Positions 26,908 to 35,797 of a DNA stretch of 64,000 nucleotides are shown one piece after another. The DNA is taken from assembly GCA_018365455.1 (NCBI GenBank), contig JAGZJZ010000032.1, forward strand, positions 6,143 through 70,142, read 5' to 3'. Position numbers and translations under genes: made by a program. Each line of letters begins with the position of its first letter. Position 1 is the first letter of the stretch. This stretch comes from Clostridiales bacterium (GTDB lineage Bacteria > Bacillota > Clostridia > Lachnospirales > Lachnospiraceae). The notes below the pieces were generated by a model. It had not been told where the DNA came from and did no database searches. It saw only the letters and a program-made list of their open reading frames with translations.

Positions 26908-29900
26908 ATGAAGATTGATATTAGAACAATAAAGGACAACTGCTACAATAAATCTTTTCAAAAGGGTATTTCCCTGAAAAATAATGGAATGGTATACGGC
27001 ATTCATTCCGATACGGAAGAAGCTTCCGGGATCTTTCATGCCAGTGGGGATGTGGAAGGCAGTTCGGGTACAGACTATCATGTCTGGTTTGATTATGATA
27101 TGGAGAATCATGATTTCCTGGAGTATGAGTGTGAATGTCCGGCTTTCTTTAAATATCCGGGTATGTGTAAACACTGCGTGGCGCTTGCACTGGAGTATGC
27201 CGCACCGGAGAAATCCAAAGCGCTCTATGATTTTGAAAAATTTAAAATTCAGCAGATAAAGTCTAAAAAGATTCATACGGCACCGGAGTTATCCAAACTG
27301 ATCTTTGAATATGCCATGCAGAACAAAGCACAGTTCCTTCAGCCGGAGGTTACGGGAAATATAGATTTGGAGCCGACACTGGTTCGGGATTATTCCGGAT
27401 GGGCATTGGGTTTTCGAGTAGGTGCGGAAAATAAATATGTTGTAAAGGATATCCATTCATTCCTGGAGGCAATTAACCGGAATGAGAAGGTGGACTATGG
27501 GAAAAAATTAGGATTTATCCATGAAATGGGCGCATTTACAAAAGAGGCGCAGGAGTTAATTGCCTATCTGAAGAAATATATCGGAGAGTACCGCTATTAT
27601 CATAACAGTACGTTTTATCTGCCCAGTATGCGTTATTTTAAAATTTCGGATGAAGCAAGGGGTGCTTTCCTGCACCTGATGGTAGGGAAGTCCTGCAATC
27701 TGGATGACTATATGACCCGGGATCAGGAGTTATCTGTGGTAAAGGAAAATCCCAGGCTGCAGTTTGGCCTGGAGCGTCTGGGAGAAGGCGGTGGTTTTTC
27801 CCTGGTAATTCCGGAAGAGGAAGCATTCTGGGGAAATGGAAGGCTGTATCTGAGAATGGGCAGAACCGTATACGAATGTGATTCAGATTTCACCAGGGAG
27901 ATGGGCTCTGTTTGCAAAATAGGCAAAATTAACAAAGAAGTGGTTTTGGATGTAGAAGAAAAGGATATGAGTTCGTTTTGCAGTTCCATTCTGCCGGTTC
28001 TTAAGAAATATGCAAACCTTCGCGTGGATGGAGACCTGGAAAAATATATTCCCCGGGAAGCATTAGTCAAAATATATTTTGACTGGGAACAGGGATATAT
28101 CACGGCATTAATGGAAGCAGATTATGGTGAAAAGGTTTACAATCTGGCAGAACATTATGATTTCAGCAATGCTTTCCGGGATATTCAGAAGGAAGCCAGA
28201 GCGGTAAAGACGGTGGAGCCGTATTTTGAAGGAATCAGCACAGATAACCGGTTTTGGATTCAGGATGAAAATGAGGATATGGTTTACCGCTTGCTGACAA
28301 CCGGAATTGTACAGATCGAGAAAGTAGGAGAAGTATTTGTATCCGACGCTTTTAAGAAACTGCGGATTACCCAGGCAGCTAAGATTACGGTTGGTATCGC
28401 AGTAAAAGGCGGATTACTGGATCTTCAGGTAGATGCGGGGGAACTTTCCAAAGAGGATTTGGAGGGAATGCTTCAGAGTTACCGTCATCGTAAGAAGTAC
28501 CACCGGTTAAAGAATGGTGATTTCATGGAATTGGAGGATAACGGTCTCGCTGTTATTTCAGAACTGGCTGACGGTCTGAACTTAAAAGCCAAAGAAATTT
28601 CAGGAGGCTCTATAGAGATACCCAAATACCGTGCATTCTACCTGGATCAGGTATTAAAAAATGAAGGTACCCAGGTTCACCGGGATACATCATTTAAGTC
28701 CATGATCCGCAATATGAAGGATGTGGAAGACAGTGATTACGAAGTACCGGTTTCCCTAAAGAAAGTTATGAGAAATTATCAGAAGACAGGATTTCGTTGG
28801 CTGTGTACACTGGATTCCATGGGATTTGGCGGGATTCTGGCAGATGATATGGGGCTTGGAAAGACGCTGCAGATCATTAGTTTTCTGTTAAAAAAGAAAG
28901 AAGGACCACAGAAGAAAACGCCAAGCCTGATTGTTTGTCCGGCTTCTCTGGTTTACAACTGGGAAAGTGAAATAGAAAAATTTGCACCGGACCTGCATGT
29001 TTGCGTTCTGGCGGGCGGCATGTCTGAGCGAAGAGAGCTGCTTCAAGGATACGAGGAGTTTGATGTGGTTATTACCTCTTATGACCTCTTAAAACGGGAT
29101 ATCGAAGAATATCGGGACAAACATTTTTATGCCCAGATAATTGATGAGGCGCAGAATATTAAAAATCATACTACTCAGGCATCAAAGGCGGTTAAGTGCA
29201 TCCGCGCAGATGTGAAATTTGCACTTACGGGAACGCCTATTGAAAACCGGTTAAGTGAGCTATGGAGTATATTTGATTATCTCATGCCGGGAATGCTAAG
29301 CAGCTATGAAAAATTCAAATCAGGATACGAAACACCCATTGTTCAATCAAAGGATGAGATTGTCACCGGGCGTCTGCAGAAAATGATCAAACCATTTATT
29401 TTAAGGCGTTTGAAGTCCGAGGTGCTAAAAGACCTTCCGGAAAAAGAGGAAAATGTCATCTATTCCAAATTAGAAGGAGAGCAGAATGAACTTTACCGGG
29501 CGAATGTGAACAAGCTTTTGGAAATATTGAATCACACCAGCAACGAGGAATTCCAGACAGGGAAGATACAGCTTCTGGCACAGCTTACCAGGCTGCGCCA
29601 GATCTGCTGCGCACCGTCTTTGGTGTATGAGAATTATAAGGGCGGCGCGGCTAAACTGGATACCTGTATGGAATTGATTAAAAATGCAGTGGAGGGCGGC
29701 CACAAAATTCTTGTGTTTTCCCAGTTTACCAGCTTGTTTGTACTTCTGGAAAAGGAACTGGCAAAGGAGAAAATCAGAAACTACAAGCTTACCGGAGCTA
29801 CTGCCAAATCCAAGCGTGCGCAGCTGGTGGCAGAGTTTAATGAAAATGATGTACCGGTTTTCCTGATATCACTGAAGGCGGGGGGAACGGGGCTGAATCT

Positions 29901-30162
29901 TACCGGTGCCAGTATCGTCATTCATTTTGACCCTTGGTGGAATGTGGCGGCACAGAATCAGGCCACTGACCGTGCACATCGGATTGGACAGAAAAACACG
30001 GTGAGTGTCTATAAACTGATCGCCAAAAATACTATTGAAGAAAAAATACTTCTTCTTCAGGAGGCGAAAAAAAATCTATCCGACCAGATCATTTCGGAAG
30101 ACGGTGTATCGGTTACGAATTTATCCAAAGAAGATTTTATGGGAATATTAGAAGGTGTTTAA
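26908..30162 (+). CDS. SWIM zinc-finger SNF2-family helicase-like ATPase
   Basis: This 1084-residue protein has an N-terminal SWIM zinc finger (Cys75, Cys77, Cys87, His89) and a long middle region. A SNF2 ATPase follows: Walker A DDMGLGKT (Lys652), IIDEAQ motif II, LTGTPIENRLSELWS, and a helicase C domain ending in TDRAHRIGQKNTVSVYKLI. This bacterial SWI/SNF architecture (HepA/RapA-like group) translocates on DNA to remodel protein-DNA complexes; its cellular role in clostridia is not defined. The ribosome site is weak (ACAGG). It probably shares a transcript with the hydrogenase. Confidence 0.93.
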   Translation: MKIDIRTIKDNCYNKSFQKGISLKNNGMVYGIHSDTEEASGIFHASGDVEGSSGTDYHVWFDYDMENHDFLEYECECPAFFKYPGMCKHCVALALEYAAPEKSKALYDFEKFKIQQIKSKKIHTAPELSKLIFEYAMQNKAQFLQPEVTGNIDLEPTLVRDYSGWALGFRVGAENKYVVKDIHSFLEAINRNEKVDYGKKLGFIHEMGAFTKEAQELIAYLKKYIGEYRYYHNSTFYLPSMRYFKISDEARGAFLHLMVGKSCNLDDYMTRDQELSVVKENPRLQFGLERLGEGGGFSLVIPEEEAFWGNGRLYLRMGRTVYECDSDFTREMGSVCKIGKINKEVVLDVEEKDMSSFCSSILPVLKKYANLRVDGDLEKYIPREALVKIYFDWEQGYITALMEADYGEKVYNLAEHYDFSNAFRDIQKEARAVKTVEPYFEGISTDNRFWIQDENEDMVYRLLTTGIVQIEKVGEVFVSDAFKKLRITQAAKITVGIAVKGGLLDLQVDAGELSKEDLEGMLQSYRHRKKYHRLKNGDFMELEDNGLAVISELADGLNLKAKEISGGSIEIPKYRAFYLDQVLKNEGTQVHRDTSFKSMIRNMKDVEDSDYEVPVSLKKVMRNYQKTGFRWLCTLDSMGFGGILADDMGLGKTLQIISFLLKKKEGPQKKTPSLIVCPASLVYNWESEIEKFAPDLHVCVLAGGMSERRELLQGYEEFDVVITSYDLLKRDIEEYRDKHFYAQIIDEAQNIKNHTTQASKAVKCIRADVKFALTGTPIENRLSELWSIFDYLMPGMLSSYEKFKSGYETPIVQSKDEIVTGRLQKMIKPFILRRLKSEVLKDLPEKEENVIYSKLEGEQNELYRANVNKLLEILNHTSNEEFQTGKIQLLAQLTRLRQICCAPSLVYENYKGGAAKLDTCMELIKNAVEGGHKILVFSQFTSLFVLLEKELAKEKIRNYKLTGATAKSKRAQLVAEFNENDVPVFLISLKAGGTGLNLTGASIVIHFDPWWNVAAQNQATDRAHRIGQKNTVSVYKLIAKNTIEEKILLLQEAKKNLSDQIISEDGVSVTNLSKEDFMGILEGV

Positions 30163-30176
30163 CACCAAAACAGAAG

Positions 30177-30217
30177 AAGTCAGCAGACCACGCTTTCATA
30201 TGGTGTGCTGACTTTTT
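30177..30217. terminator. Terminator between convergent helicase and debranching genes
   Basis: GTCAGCA (30179-30185) pairs with TGCTGAC (30206-30212) with further inner pairing, followed by TTTTT on the plus strand. Confidence 0.75.
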
Positions 30218-30240
30218 GTATGGTATCAGGTAAAGAAATA

Positions 30241-32403
30241 TTATTCAGTATTCCCAGAGTTCCCCCTGGCGGCTGTAAAAACAGCAACAGAGCGTGCACC
30301 CAGCCGAAATGATGGATCATTCATAACCGGCATGTGTCCGGCGGGGTAAATCTTTCTTGAATCTTCTTGGGCAGTATTCACTGCAAGATGCCATTTCAGC
30401 GGATTCGGCAAAGGGGGCAGTGTGACTGTCAGGGGTTCCCAGTAAACATTTACAGCCAGATACACAATATCATCTGCGGTATCATCCGGAAGCCGTCCCG
30501 CAAATAAAACGCCCATCATTTTAGAATCCGCCGTAATATGGCTGTCAAATGGATTTTCCCGGTGAACGCTGATGGCATCCAGCTTACAGTGACTGGGTGC
30601 CAGACTGCGGCGGATTGCAGGATGGCTGCGCCGAAATGCAATCATATAAGAAAAAAAGTCAAACATATCCTGGTTTGCTTCCAGCAGCGTCCAGTCCAGC
30701 CAGGAAATCTCGTTATCCTGGCAGTAGGGATTGTTATTCCCAAACTGCGTATTGCAAAATTCATCTCCGGCAAGAAACATGGGGGTGCCCCTGCTGCACA
30801 TCAGGACAGCGCAGGCATTTCGGATCATCCGTCGGCGCAGCTCTAAAATTTGCGGATCTGTGGTATTGCCTTCCGCTCCGCAGTTCCAGCTGCGGTTATC
30901 ATTGGTTCCGTCCGTGTTATTCCAACCGTTTGCATCATTATGTTTATCGTTATAGGCATAGAGGTCATACAAGGTGAAACCGTCGTGGCAGGTAAGAAAA
31001 TTAACAGATGCGTTGTAGCCGCGCAGTTTGGGATCATAGAGATCCGTAGAGCCGGTAATGCGCTTAGCAGCTTCGGGTGCAAGCCAGTAGTCTCCTTTTA
31101 AGAATCCTCTCAGATCATCCCGGTATTTGCCGTTCCACTCCGCCCAGCGGTGCCAGGACGGGAAGGTGCCCACCTGATAGAGTCCCCCAGCATCCCATGC
31201 CTCTGCAATTAATTTTACATTGCCAAGAATCGGATCGAATGCGAGACTTTGCAGCAGTGGTGGTTTACTCATGGGGGAACCGTCTTCATTACGGCCCAGG
31301 ATCGTTGCTAGGTCGAAGCGGAAACCGTCAACACGGTAATTTGTAACCCAGTAACGGAGGCATTCCAGGATCATCTGCTGGACGATTGGGTGATTGCAGT
31401 TTAAGGTGTTGCCGCAGCCGCTGAAGTTATAATATTTACCGTCCGGTGTGAGCATATAGTAGATATTGTTGTCAAACCCTTTAAAGGAAAAATAAGGTCC
31501 GGCTTCATTCCCTTCAGCCGTATGGTTAAATACAACATCCAGAATAACTTCTATGCCGTTTTCATTCAGGGATTTTATCAGATTCTTTAGTTCCAGCCCC
31601 TCCTGGTTTGATTCGTTGTGTGAGGCGTAGCTGGTATTGGGAGAGAAAAAGCTTACGGTATTATAACCCCAGTAATTTAAAAGTTCTTTTCCGTTTACTT
31701 CTCTGCGGTCACTCATTTCATCGAATTCAAAGATGGGCATCAGTTCTACTGCATTTATTCCCAGTTTTTTTAAATAGGGTATCTTTTCTTTCAGTCCGTC
31801 AAATGTTCCGGGATGGGAAACGCCAGAAGATATGTGCTTGGTAAATCCACGGACATGAAGCTCGTAGATCACCAGGTCCTCCATCGTAATTAAAGGCTGG
31901 CTGAAGCTGCCCCAGTCAAAGTTATTTTTAACGACTCTTGCCCGGTACTGGACATCACAGGAAGACTTTGCACCCCATACACTCTGACCGGTGACGGCTC
32001 TGGCATAGGGATCCAGCAATGGCTTTGTCTTGTCGAATATAAACCCTTTTTCCGGCAAAAAGGGTCCGTCCAGACGAAAAGCATATTCGAAATCAGCCAT
32101 ATTCAAACCAAATACGATCATGGAAAAAACATGACCAATTTTATAATTATCCGGATATTTCAGAACTGCATAAGGCGAGCATTCTTCGGGATGGTAGAGC
32201 AGCAGTTCACAGGATACAGCATGATGGGAATGCACCGTAAAGCTGATTCCGCCGGGAATCGCAGTGGCACCGTTGATCTCATAGAATCCCGGGCGTACTT
32301 TATAGCCTTCCACCGTGTCCAGTGGCAGAAGATGGCTGCCCATTACGGAGGGCAGTACTTTTGCGGAATATTCTTTTGTAACAATTTCTGTGGATTTTTT
32401 CAT
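30241..32403 (-). CDS. glgX: Glycogen debranching enzyme, GlgX/isoamylase type (GH13)
   Basis: This 720-residue protein has an N-terminal CBM48 module (FYEINGATAIPGGISFTVHS) and a GH13 barrel. The catalytic residues are visible: the nucleophile Asp in VDGFRFDLATILGR, the acid Glu in LIAEAWDAGG, and DVVFNHTAEGN for region I. It hydrolyses alpha-1,6 branches in glycogen or limit dextrins in the cytoplasm. The ATG at 32403 is preferred because GGAGGTG lies directly upstream; an ATG four codons earlier includes that ribosome site. It is a single gene with no other glycogen genes nearby. Confidence 0.92.
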   Translation of the reverse strand: MKKSTEIVTKEYSAKVLPSVMGSHLLPLDTVEGYKVRPGFYEINGATAIPGGISFTVHSHHAVSCELLLYHPEECSPYAVLKYPDNYKIGHVFSMIVFGLNMADFEYAFRLDGPFLPEKGFIFDKTKPLLDPYARAVTGQSVWGAKSSCDVQYRARVVKNNFDWGSFSQPLITMEDLVIYELHVRGFTKHISSGVSHPGTFDGLKEKIPYLKKLGINAVELMPIFEFDEMSDRREVNGKELLNYWGYNTVSFFSPNTSYASHNESNQEGLELKNLIKSLNENGIEVILDVVFNHTAEGNEAGPYFSFKGFDNNIYYMLTPDGKYYNFSGCGNTLNCNHPIVQQMILECLRYWVTNYRVDGFRFDLATILGRNEDGSPMSKPPLLQSLAFDPILGNVKLIAEAWDAGGLYQVGTFPSWHRWAEWNGKYRDDLRGFLKGDYWLAPEAAKRITGSTDLYDPKLRGYNASVNFLTCHDGFTLYDLYAYNDKHNDANGWNNTDGTNDNRSWNCGAEGNTTDPQILELRRRMIRNACAVLMCSRGTPMFLAGDEFCNTQFGNNNPYCQDNEISWLDWTLLEANQDMFDFFSYMIAFRRSHPAIRRSLAPSHCKLDAISVHRENPFDSHITADSKMMGVLFAGRLPDDTADDIVYLAVNVYWEPLTVTLPPLPNPLKWHLAVNTAQEDSRKIYPAGHMPVMNDPSFRLGARSVAVFTAARGNSGNTE

Positions 32404-32478
32404 ATTCACCTCCATTGCCGCATGAACGGCAGCTGCTTTCTAATAGTTCCTGCGGGCTGTGAGTCAGGTATACATGTG

Positions 32479-33600
32479 TTACTGGGAGGTATTTGACTTG
32501 CCTATAGCATCCAGGATATAGTCCAGCTCTTTTGCGCAGGTAGACTGTTCATAATGGATACCGTCTATCGTTTCATATCCGGTTTTGTTCAGATAACGGT
32601 ATGTATTGATTACATTGCTGCCAAAGGCTGCTTTTAATTTGCGGTTAAATGTTCGTATCTGGGAATCCTTATGATACGTAAATGTGCTGTCTATGGGTGT
32701 AATGGTGGTAATATAAATTTTTGTATGGGGATACTGTGTCATCAGTTCACGGCAAAGGCTGATATAGCCATTGATATCCTGCATATCATTGACTCCCATG
32801 CAGATAACGGCTGTCTGTTTGGGATCTTTATCCAGGATTTTTTTTAACTCGGTAAATGCGGTATTTTGAAACCAGGGAAGTCTTGCTCCGCTTTTTGTAA
32901 TAAACAGTATATTATCCGTTCGGTCATCCAGAACCATTTCTTTGCCTTTTGTCCTGGAAGCGCCCACAAAAATAGTTTTTCCGGTGCTCTGTGAAGATTT
33001 GTTATTTATACGTATGGTACAGGATGCCATGGCAGCATTATTATGAGCCTTGACAGTGATAGCCGCCGTTCCGGCCTGCAGGGCTTTTATATTACCGGAT
33101 GCATCAACAGAGACAGTCTGCGGGTTGCGGGAAACAAAAGTTACCTTGTCAGATGCCAATTTGATACCGTTTTGGTAAGGAATAAGCTTACTTGATTCCC
33201 CGATAAATAGGTTCTGCACATATTTTGAAAAGGTTATTTCTGACTTTTTCGGAGCCACAATGACGGTGCATCTGGATTTAATGGCTGGCGCTCCTTTGAC
33301 GGAACATACAATGACTGCTCTGCCAGGCTTTAAACCCGTAATCAGTCCTTTGGGTGATATCTTTGCAACTTTCGTATTGAGAGAGCGGTATTTTAACTTT
33401 TTTTGGGAGGCATTGCGGGGTACCACATGGGCGATACATCTTACGGTCTGTCCTTCTTTTACCGAAAGGGCCGGCCTCTTTAATTTAACAGAGACGGGGG
33501 GAACCTTGGAACTCCTGCCGGCATAGGCAGTGGTGTTCAGGGCAAAGAATGCGGTAATTACCAGTATTATGATAGATATTGTTTTTAATTTCTTCTGCAT
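32479..33600 (-). CDS. Secreted SGNH/GDSL hydrolase with Ig-like (BIG2) domains
   Basis: This 373-residue protein begins MQKKLKTISIIILVITAFFA, a signal peptide with probable cleavage near Ala-Tyr-Ala. Two bacterial Ig-like repeats follow (about 35-190: GLKPGRAVIVCSVKGAP, ALQAGTAAITVKA). The C-terminal SGNH hydrolase has VGASRTKG (Ser), MGVNDMQD (Asn) and DGIHYEQ (Asp/His). It is probably a cell-surface esterase or carbohydrate deacetylase; the substrate is unknown. The frame stays open 54 codons upstream, but those codons are mostly a dispersed repeat read through, so I place the start at 33600. Confidence 0.85.
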   Translation of the reverse strand: MQKKLKTISIIILVITAFFALNTTAYAGRSSKVPPVSVKLKRPALSVKEGQTVRCIAHVVPRNASQKKLKYRSLNTKVAKISPKGLITGLKPGRAVIVCSVKGAPAIKSRCTVIVAPKKSEITFSKYVQNLFIGESSKLIPYQNGIKLASDKVTFVSRNPQTVSVDASGNIKALQAGTAAITVKAHNNAAMASCTIRINNKSSQSTGKTIFVGASRTKGKEMVLDDRTDNILFITKSGARLPWFQNTAFTELKKILDKDPKQTAVICMGVNDMQDINGYISLCRELMTQYPHTKIYITTITPIDSTFTYHKDSQIRTFNRKLKAAFGSNVINTYRYLNKTGYETIDGIHYEQSTCAKELDYILDAIGKSNTSQ

Positions 33601-33628
33601 GATTCGATCCTTCACTTGCTGTAGATAC

Positions 33629-33775
33629 TTTATTCCCGTGAGCAACGAGCCAAATTGATACGCTGGCGCGTCCATATGGTCTGCCTCGAGGGTTGCTGAA
33701 CGTCCAGTGGATGTTCGTTTAGCAACCGCCAAAGCGGAGACCAAAAACTCCGATGCTCGCAATGGGTTTTTGATT
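33629..33775 (-). repeat. ~150-bp dispersed repeat, near-full copy
   Basis: On the minus strand it runs from AATCAAAAACCC through GTTGCTAAACGAAC, a GTCCA/TGGAC-type inner palindrome and ATGGACGCGCCAGCGT, and ends CGGGAATAAA. It matches the plus-strand copy at 35432-35586 at most positions. It fills most of the gap 33601-34003, immediately 5' of the SGNH hydrolase gene. Confidence 0.85.
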
Positions 33776-33938
33776 TATAGATGTAACTCATTATACACAA
33801 GGGAAAAAACATTCGCAACATCTATAATATGAACTTTTGCTTAAGTTTTCATACATGACTTTTATATATCATCCTGGTATGATATACTGTAATAGAGCTT
33901 GTCGAAAAATATCAATTACGAAACTGCAGGCTGGGCGT

Positions 33939-33970
33939 GCAGATGGCGGGAATGATTTTTTGAACATGCT
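33939..33970 (+). repeat. AGCGTGTTTGAA-family repeat, right arm only
   Basis: GCAGATGGCGGGAATGATTT continuing TTTGAACATGCT resembles the right arm of the hairpin at 52101 (CAGATGGCTGGAATGGATTA, TCAAACACGC). It lies 34 bases before the L,D-transpeptidase start. Confidence 0.5.
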
Positions 33971-34003
33971 ATTAGGATAAAGTACGACATAAGGGGTGAA
34001 AAA

Positions 34004-35386
34004 ATGAAGGGAAATACGAAGAAAAAAATAATTTTAGGGGTAGTGATTGGATTTTTCGTGATCGTCATTGGTGTATACCTGGGAATTGCATATTATTTTA
34101 CAAAGCATTTCTATGGAGGAACTATGATAAACGGGCTGGATTGCGGTAACGCTACCATCGCTCAGGTGGAAGATAAAATACAGGAAAGCATTCTTGTATA
34201 TAACCTCACTTTAAAAGGACGTGACAACTTTGAAGAAGTGATTACGGCAGAGCAGCTTGGCTTTCAATACACGGATGAAGAGAAAGAAGTGGAAAAGCTT
34301 CTAGAAGCGCAGGAACCCTTTTTATGGTTTTTAAATATGGGAAAACAAGAAAAATACGAAACATCAGTTAATACTTCCTATGACAAAGAACTGGTGAGTT
34401 CACTGGTTAAAAATTTAAAATGTTTTCAAGACGGCAATATGGTGGAACCAAAGGATGCTTACATAGAAGAAACGGCAACCGGATTTGAAATCGTCCCTGA
34501 AGTAATGGGAAATACCATGGATCAGGAGCAGGTAAAGCAGGCAATCATTGATGCGGTAGACAATCATAAGACGGAACTTTCTTTTGAAGAAGCCGGACTT
34601 TACAAGGACCCTGAAGTCTACAGCTCCAATGAGAAAATGGTTACCCAGGTACAGGAACTGAACCGATTGACACAGGCAGAGATCACCTTTGACTTTGTAG
34701 ACCGGAAGCTGGTGGCGGACAGAGGCCAGATCAGAGAATGGCTGGTGGAAGGGGAAAACGGTGAATATTCCATCGATGAAGATAAAGTAAGGCAGTTCGT
34801 GAATAAAATGGCGGCGGAGACGGATACATTCGGGCTCACCAGAGAGTTTAAAACCTCAAAGGGGGATACTATCACTTTAGAAGGCGGAGATTACGGCTGG
34901 GCTACGGATGTGGATGCCACAACCGAGAACCTGCTGGAGGCGTTAAGAGAAGGCAAGGTGGAGACTATGGAACCGGTATATGTGTATACAGCCATGGACC
35001 GTTCCTCCAACGATATTGGTGAAACATATGTGGAAGTCAGTATAGAAGAGCAGCGGATGTGGTGTTATAAAGACGGTGAACTGATCGTGGATACTCCCAT
35101 TGTAACCGGTAATTCTTCCAAAGGATGGGATACACCAAAGGGTGGATGCTGGGCCATTGATGCCAAGAAGCGTAATGCGATTCTAAAAGGGGAAGGGTAT
35201 GCCTCTCCGGTAGATTACTGGCTGCCATTTAACGGGGACGTGGGAATCCATGACCTGAACCGTCCGGCATTTGGCGGTGAGATATATAAGACCGACGGCT
35301 CCCACGGATGTGTGAATACACCTTACGATAATGCCGAAAAAATTTACGAGGCTGTAGAGATTGGCACACCGGTTATTGTATATTAA
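34004..35386 (+). CDS. L,D-transpeptidase (YkuD) with putative peptidoglycan-binding domains
   Basis: This 460-residue protein has one N-terminal membrane helix (about 10-32) and an extracellular region with two PG_binding_4-type domains (roughly 80-320). A C-terminal YkuD domain carries His434 and catalytic Cys436 in SHGCVN. It should make 3-3 peptidoglycan cross-links or attach groups to the wall outside the membrane. It has a GGGGTG site before the ATG and no operon partners. Confidence 0.93.
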   Translation: MKGNTKKKIILGVVIGFFVIVIGVYLGIAYYFTKHFYGGTMINGLDCGNATIAQVEDKIQESILVYNLTLKGRDNFEEVITAEQLGFQYTDEEKEVEKLLEAQEPFLWFLNMGKQEKYETSVNTSYDKELVSSLVKNLKCFQDGNMVEPKDAYIEETATGFEIVPEVMGNTMDQEQVKQAIIDAVDNHKTELSFEEAGLYKDPEVYSSNEKMVTQVQELNRLTQAEITFDFVDRKLVADRGQIREWLVEGENGEYSIDEDKVRQFVNKMAAETDTFGLTREFKTSKGDTITLEGGDYGWATDVDATTENLLEALREGKVETMEPVYVYTAMDRSSNDIGETYVEVSIEEQRMWCYKDGELIVDTPIVTGNSSKGWDTPKGGCWAIDAKKRNAILKGEGYASPVDYWLPFNGDVGIHDLNRPAFGGEIYKTDGSHGCVNTPYDNAEKIYEAVEIGTPVIVY

Positions 35387-35394
35387 AAAATACC

Positions 35395-35423
35395 TTGACG
35401 TTTTCTATACTGTTAAATATAAT
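35395..35423 (+). promoter_or_regulatory. Near-consensus promoter without an evident gene
   Basis: TTGACG (35395-35400) and TATAAT (35418-35423) are 17 bases apart, nine bases after the transpeptidase stop. It fires into the repeat at 35432. The next long gene (TrkH) begins about 375 bases on, beyond a terminator. Confidence 0.7.
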
Positions 35424-35431
35424 AGAGTCAA

Positions 35432-35586
35432 GTCAAAAACCCCGCTGCAAGCAACGGGGTATTTATTCTCTGCTTCCGCTCCGGTCGTTGCTAAACGAAC
35501 GTCCGCCGGACGTTCTGCAAGCCTCGCGGCAGTCGCGAAATGGACGCGCCAGCGTGTCCGTTTGGTTCGTTGCAGGCGGGAATAAA
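35432..35586 (+). repeat. ~150-bp dispersed repeat, full copy
   Basis: It begins AGTCAAAAACCCCGCTGC with a CCCCG/CGGGG hairpin, contains GTCGTTGCTAAACGAACG and GTCCGCCGGAC palindromes, and ends GGCGGGAATAAA. It reads open in frame on the coding side, so it is easily mistaken for a small protein gene. The gap 35387-35797 otherwise holds the promoter above, a short tail and a terminator. Confidence 0.88.
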
Positions 35587-35701
35587 TTCACTGATAAGAT
35601 TAGAGAAAGGATTTTTGCAATATGGACAGTTCGGAAGATATTGATGGTAATTGTGATACAGGCAGGGAACGTTTTGGGCAAAAACCTTAGAAAATAAAAG
35701 A

Positions 35702-35744
35702 AAGAGGCATAATCTGCTTTTTACGCAGATTGTGTCTTTTTGTG
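35702..35744 (+). terminator. Terminator upstream of trkH
   Basis: GGCATAATCTGC pairs with GCAGATTGTGTC (wobbles only) around a short T-rich loop, followed by TTTT. It ends whatever is transcribed from the promoter at 35395, 53 bases before the TrkH start, so it could also act as a leader attenuator. Confidence 0.75.
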
Positions 35745-35797
35745 CATTTTAAGTTTTTAATTCAAAATCTGCATAATGAAATCACAGGAGGAATGAA

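Noticed and set aside
33630..33821. Small minus-strand open frame before the SGNH hydrolase
   Set aside because: It is the same dispersed repeat read in another frame.
35361..35697. Two overlapping small open frames after the L,D-transpeptidase
   Set aside because: Both are translations of the dispersed repeat; the same peptide appears at the other copy, so they are not independent genes.
35387..35797. c-di-AMP (ydaO-type) riboswitch ahead of trkH
   Set aside because: The gap contains a terminator hairpin, but I could not find the conserved riboswitch core; the hairpin alone is not enough.
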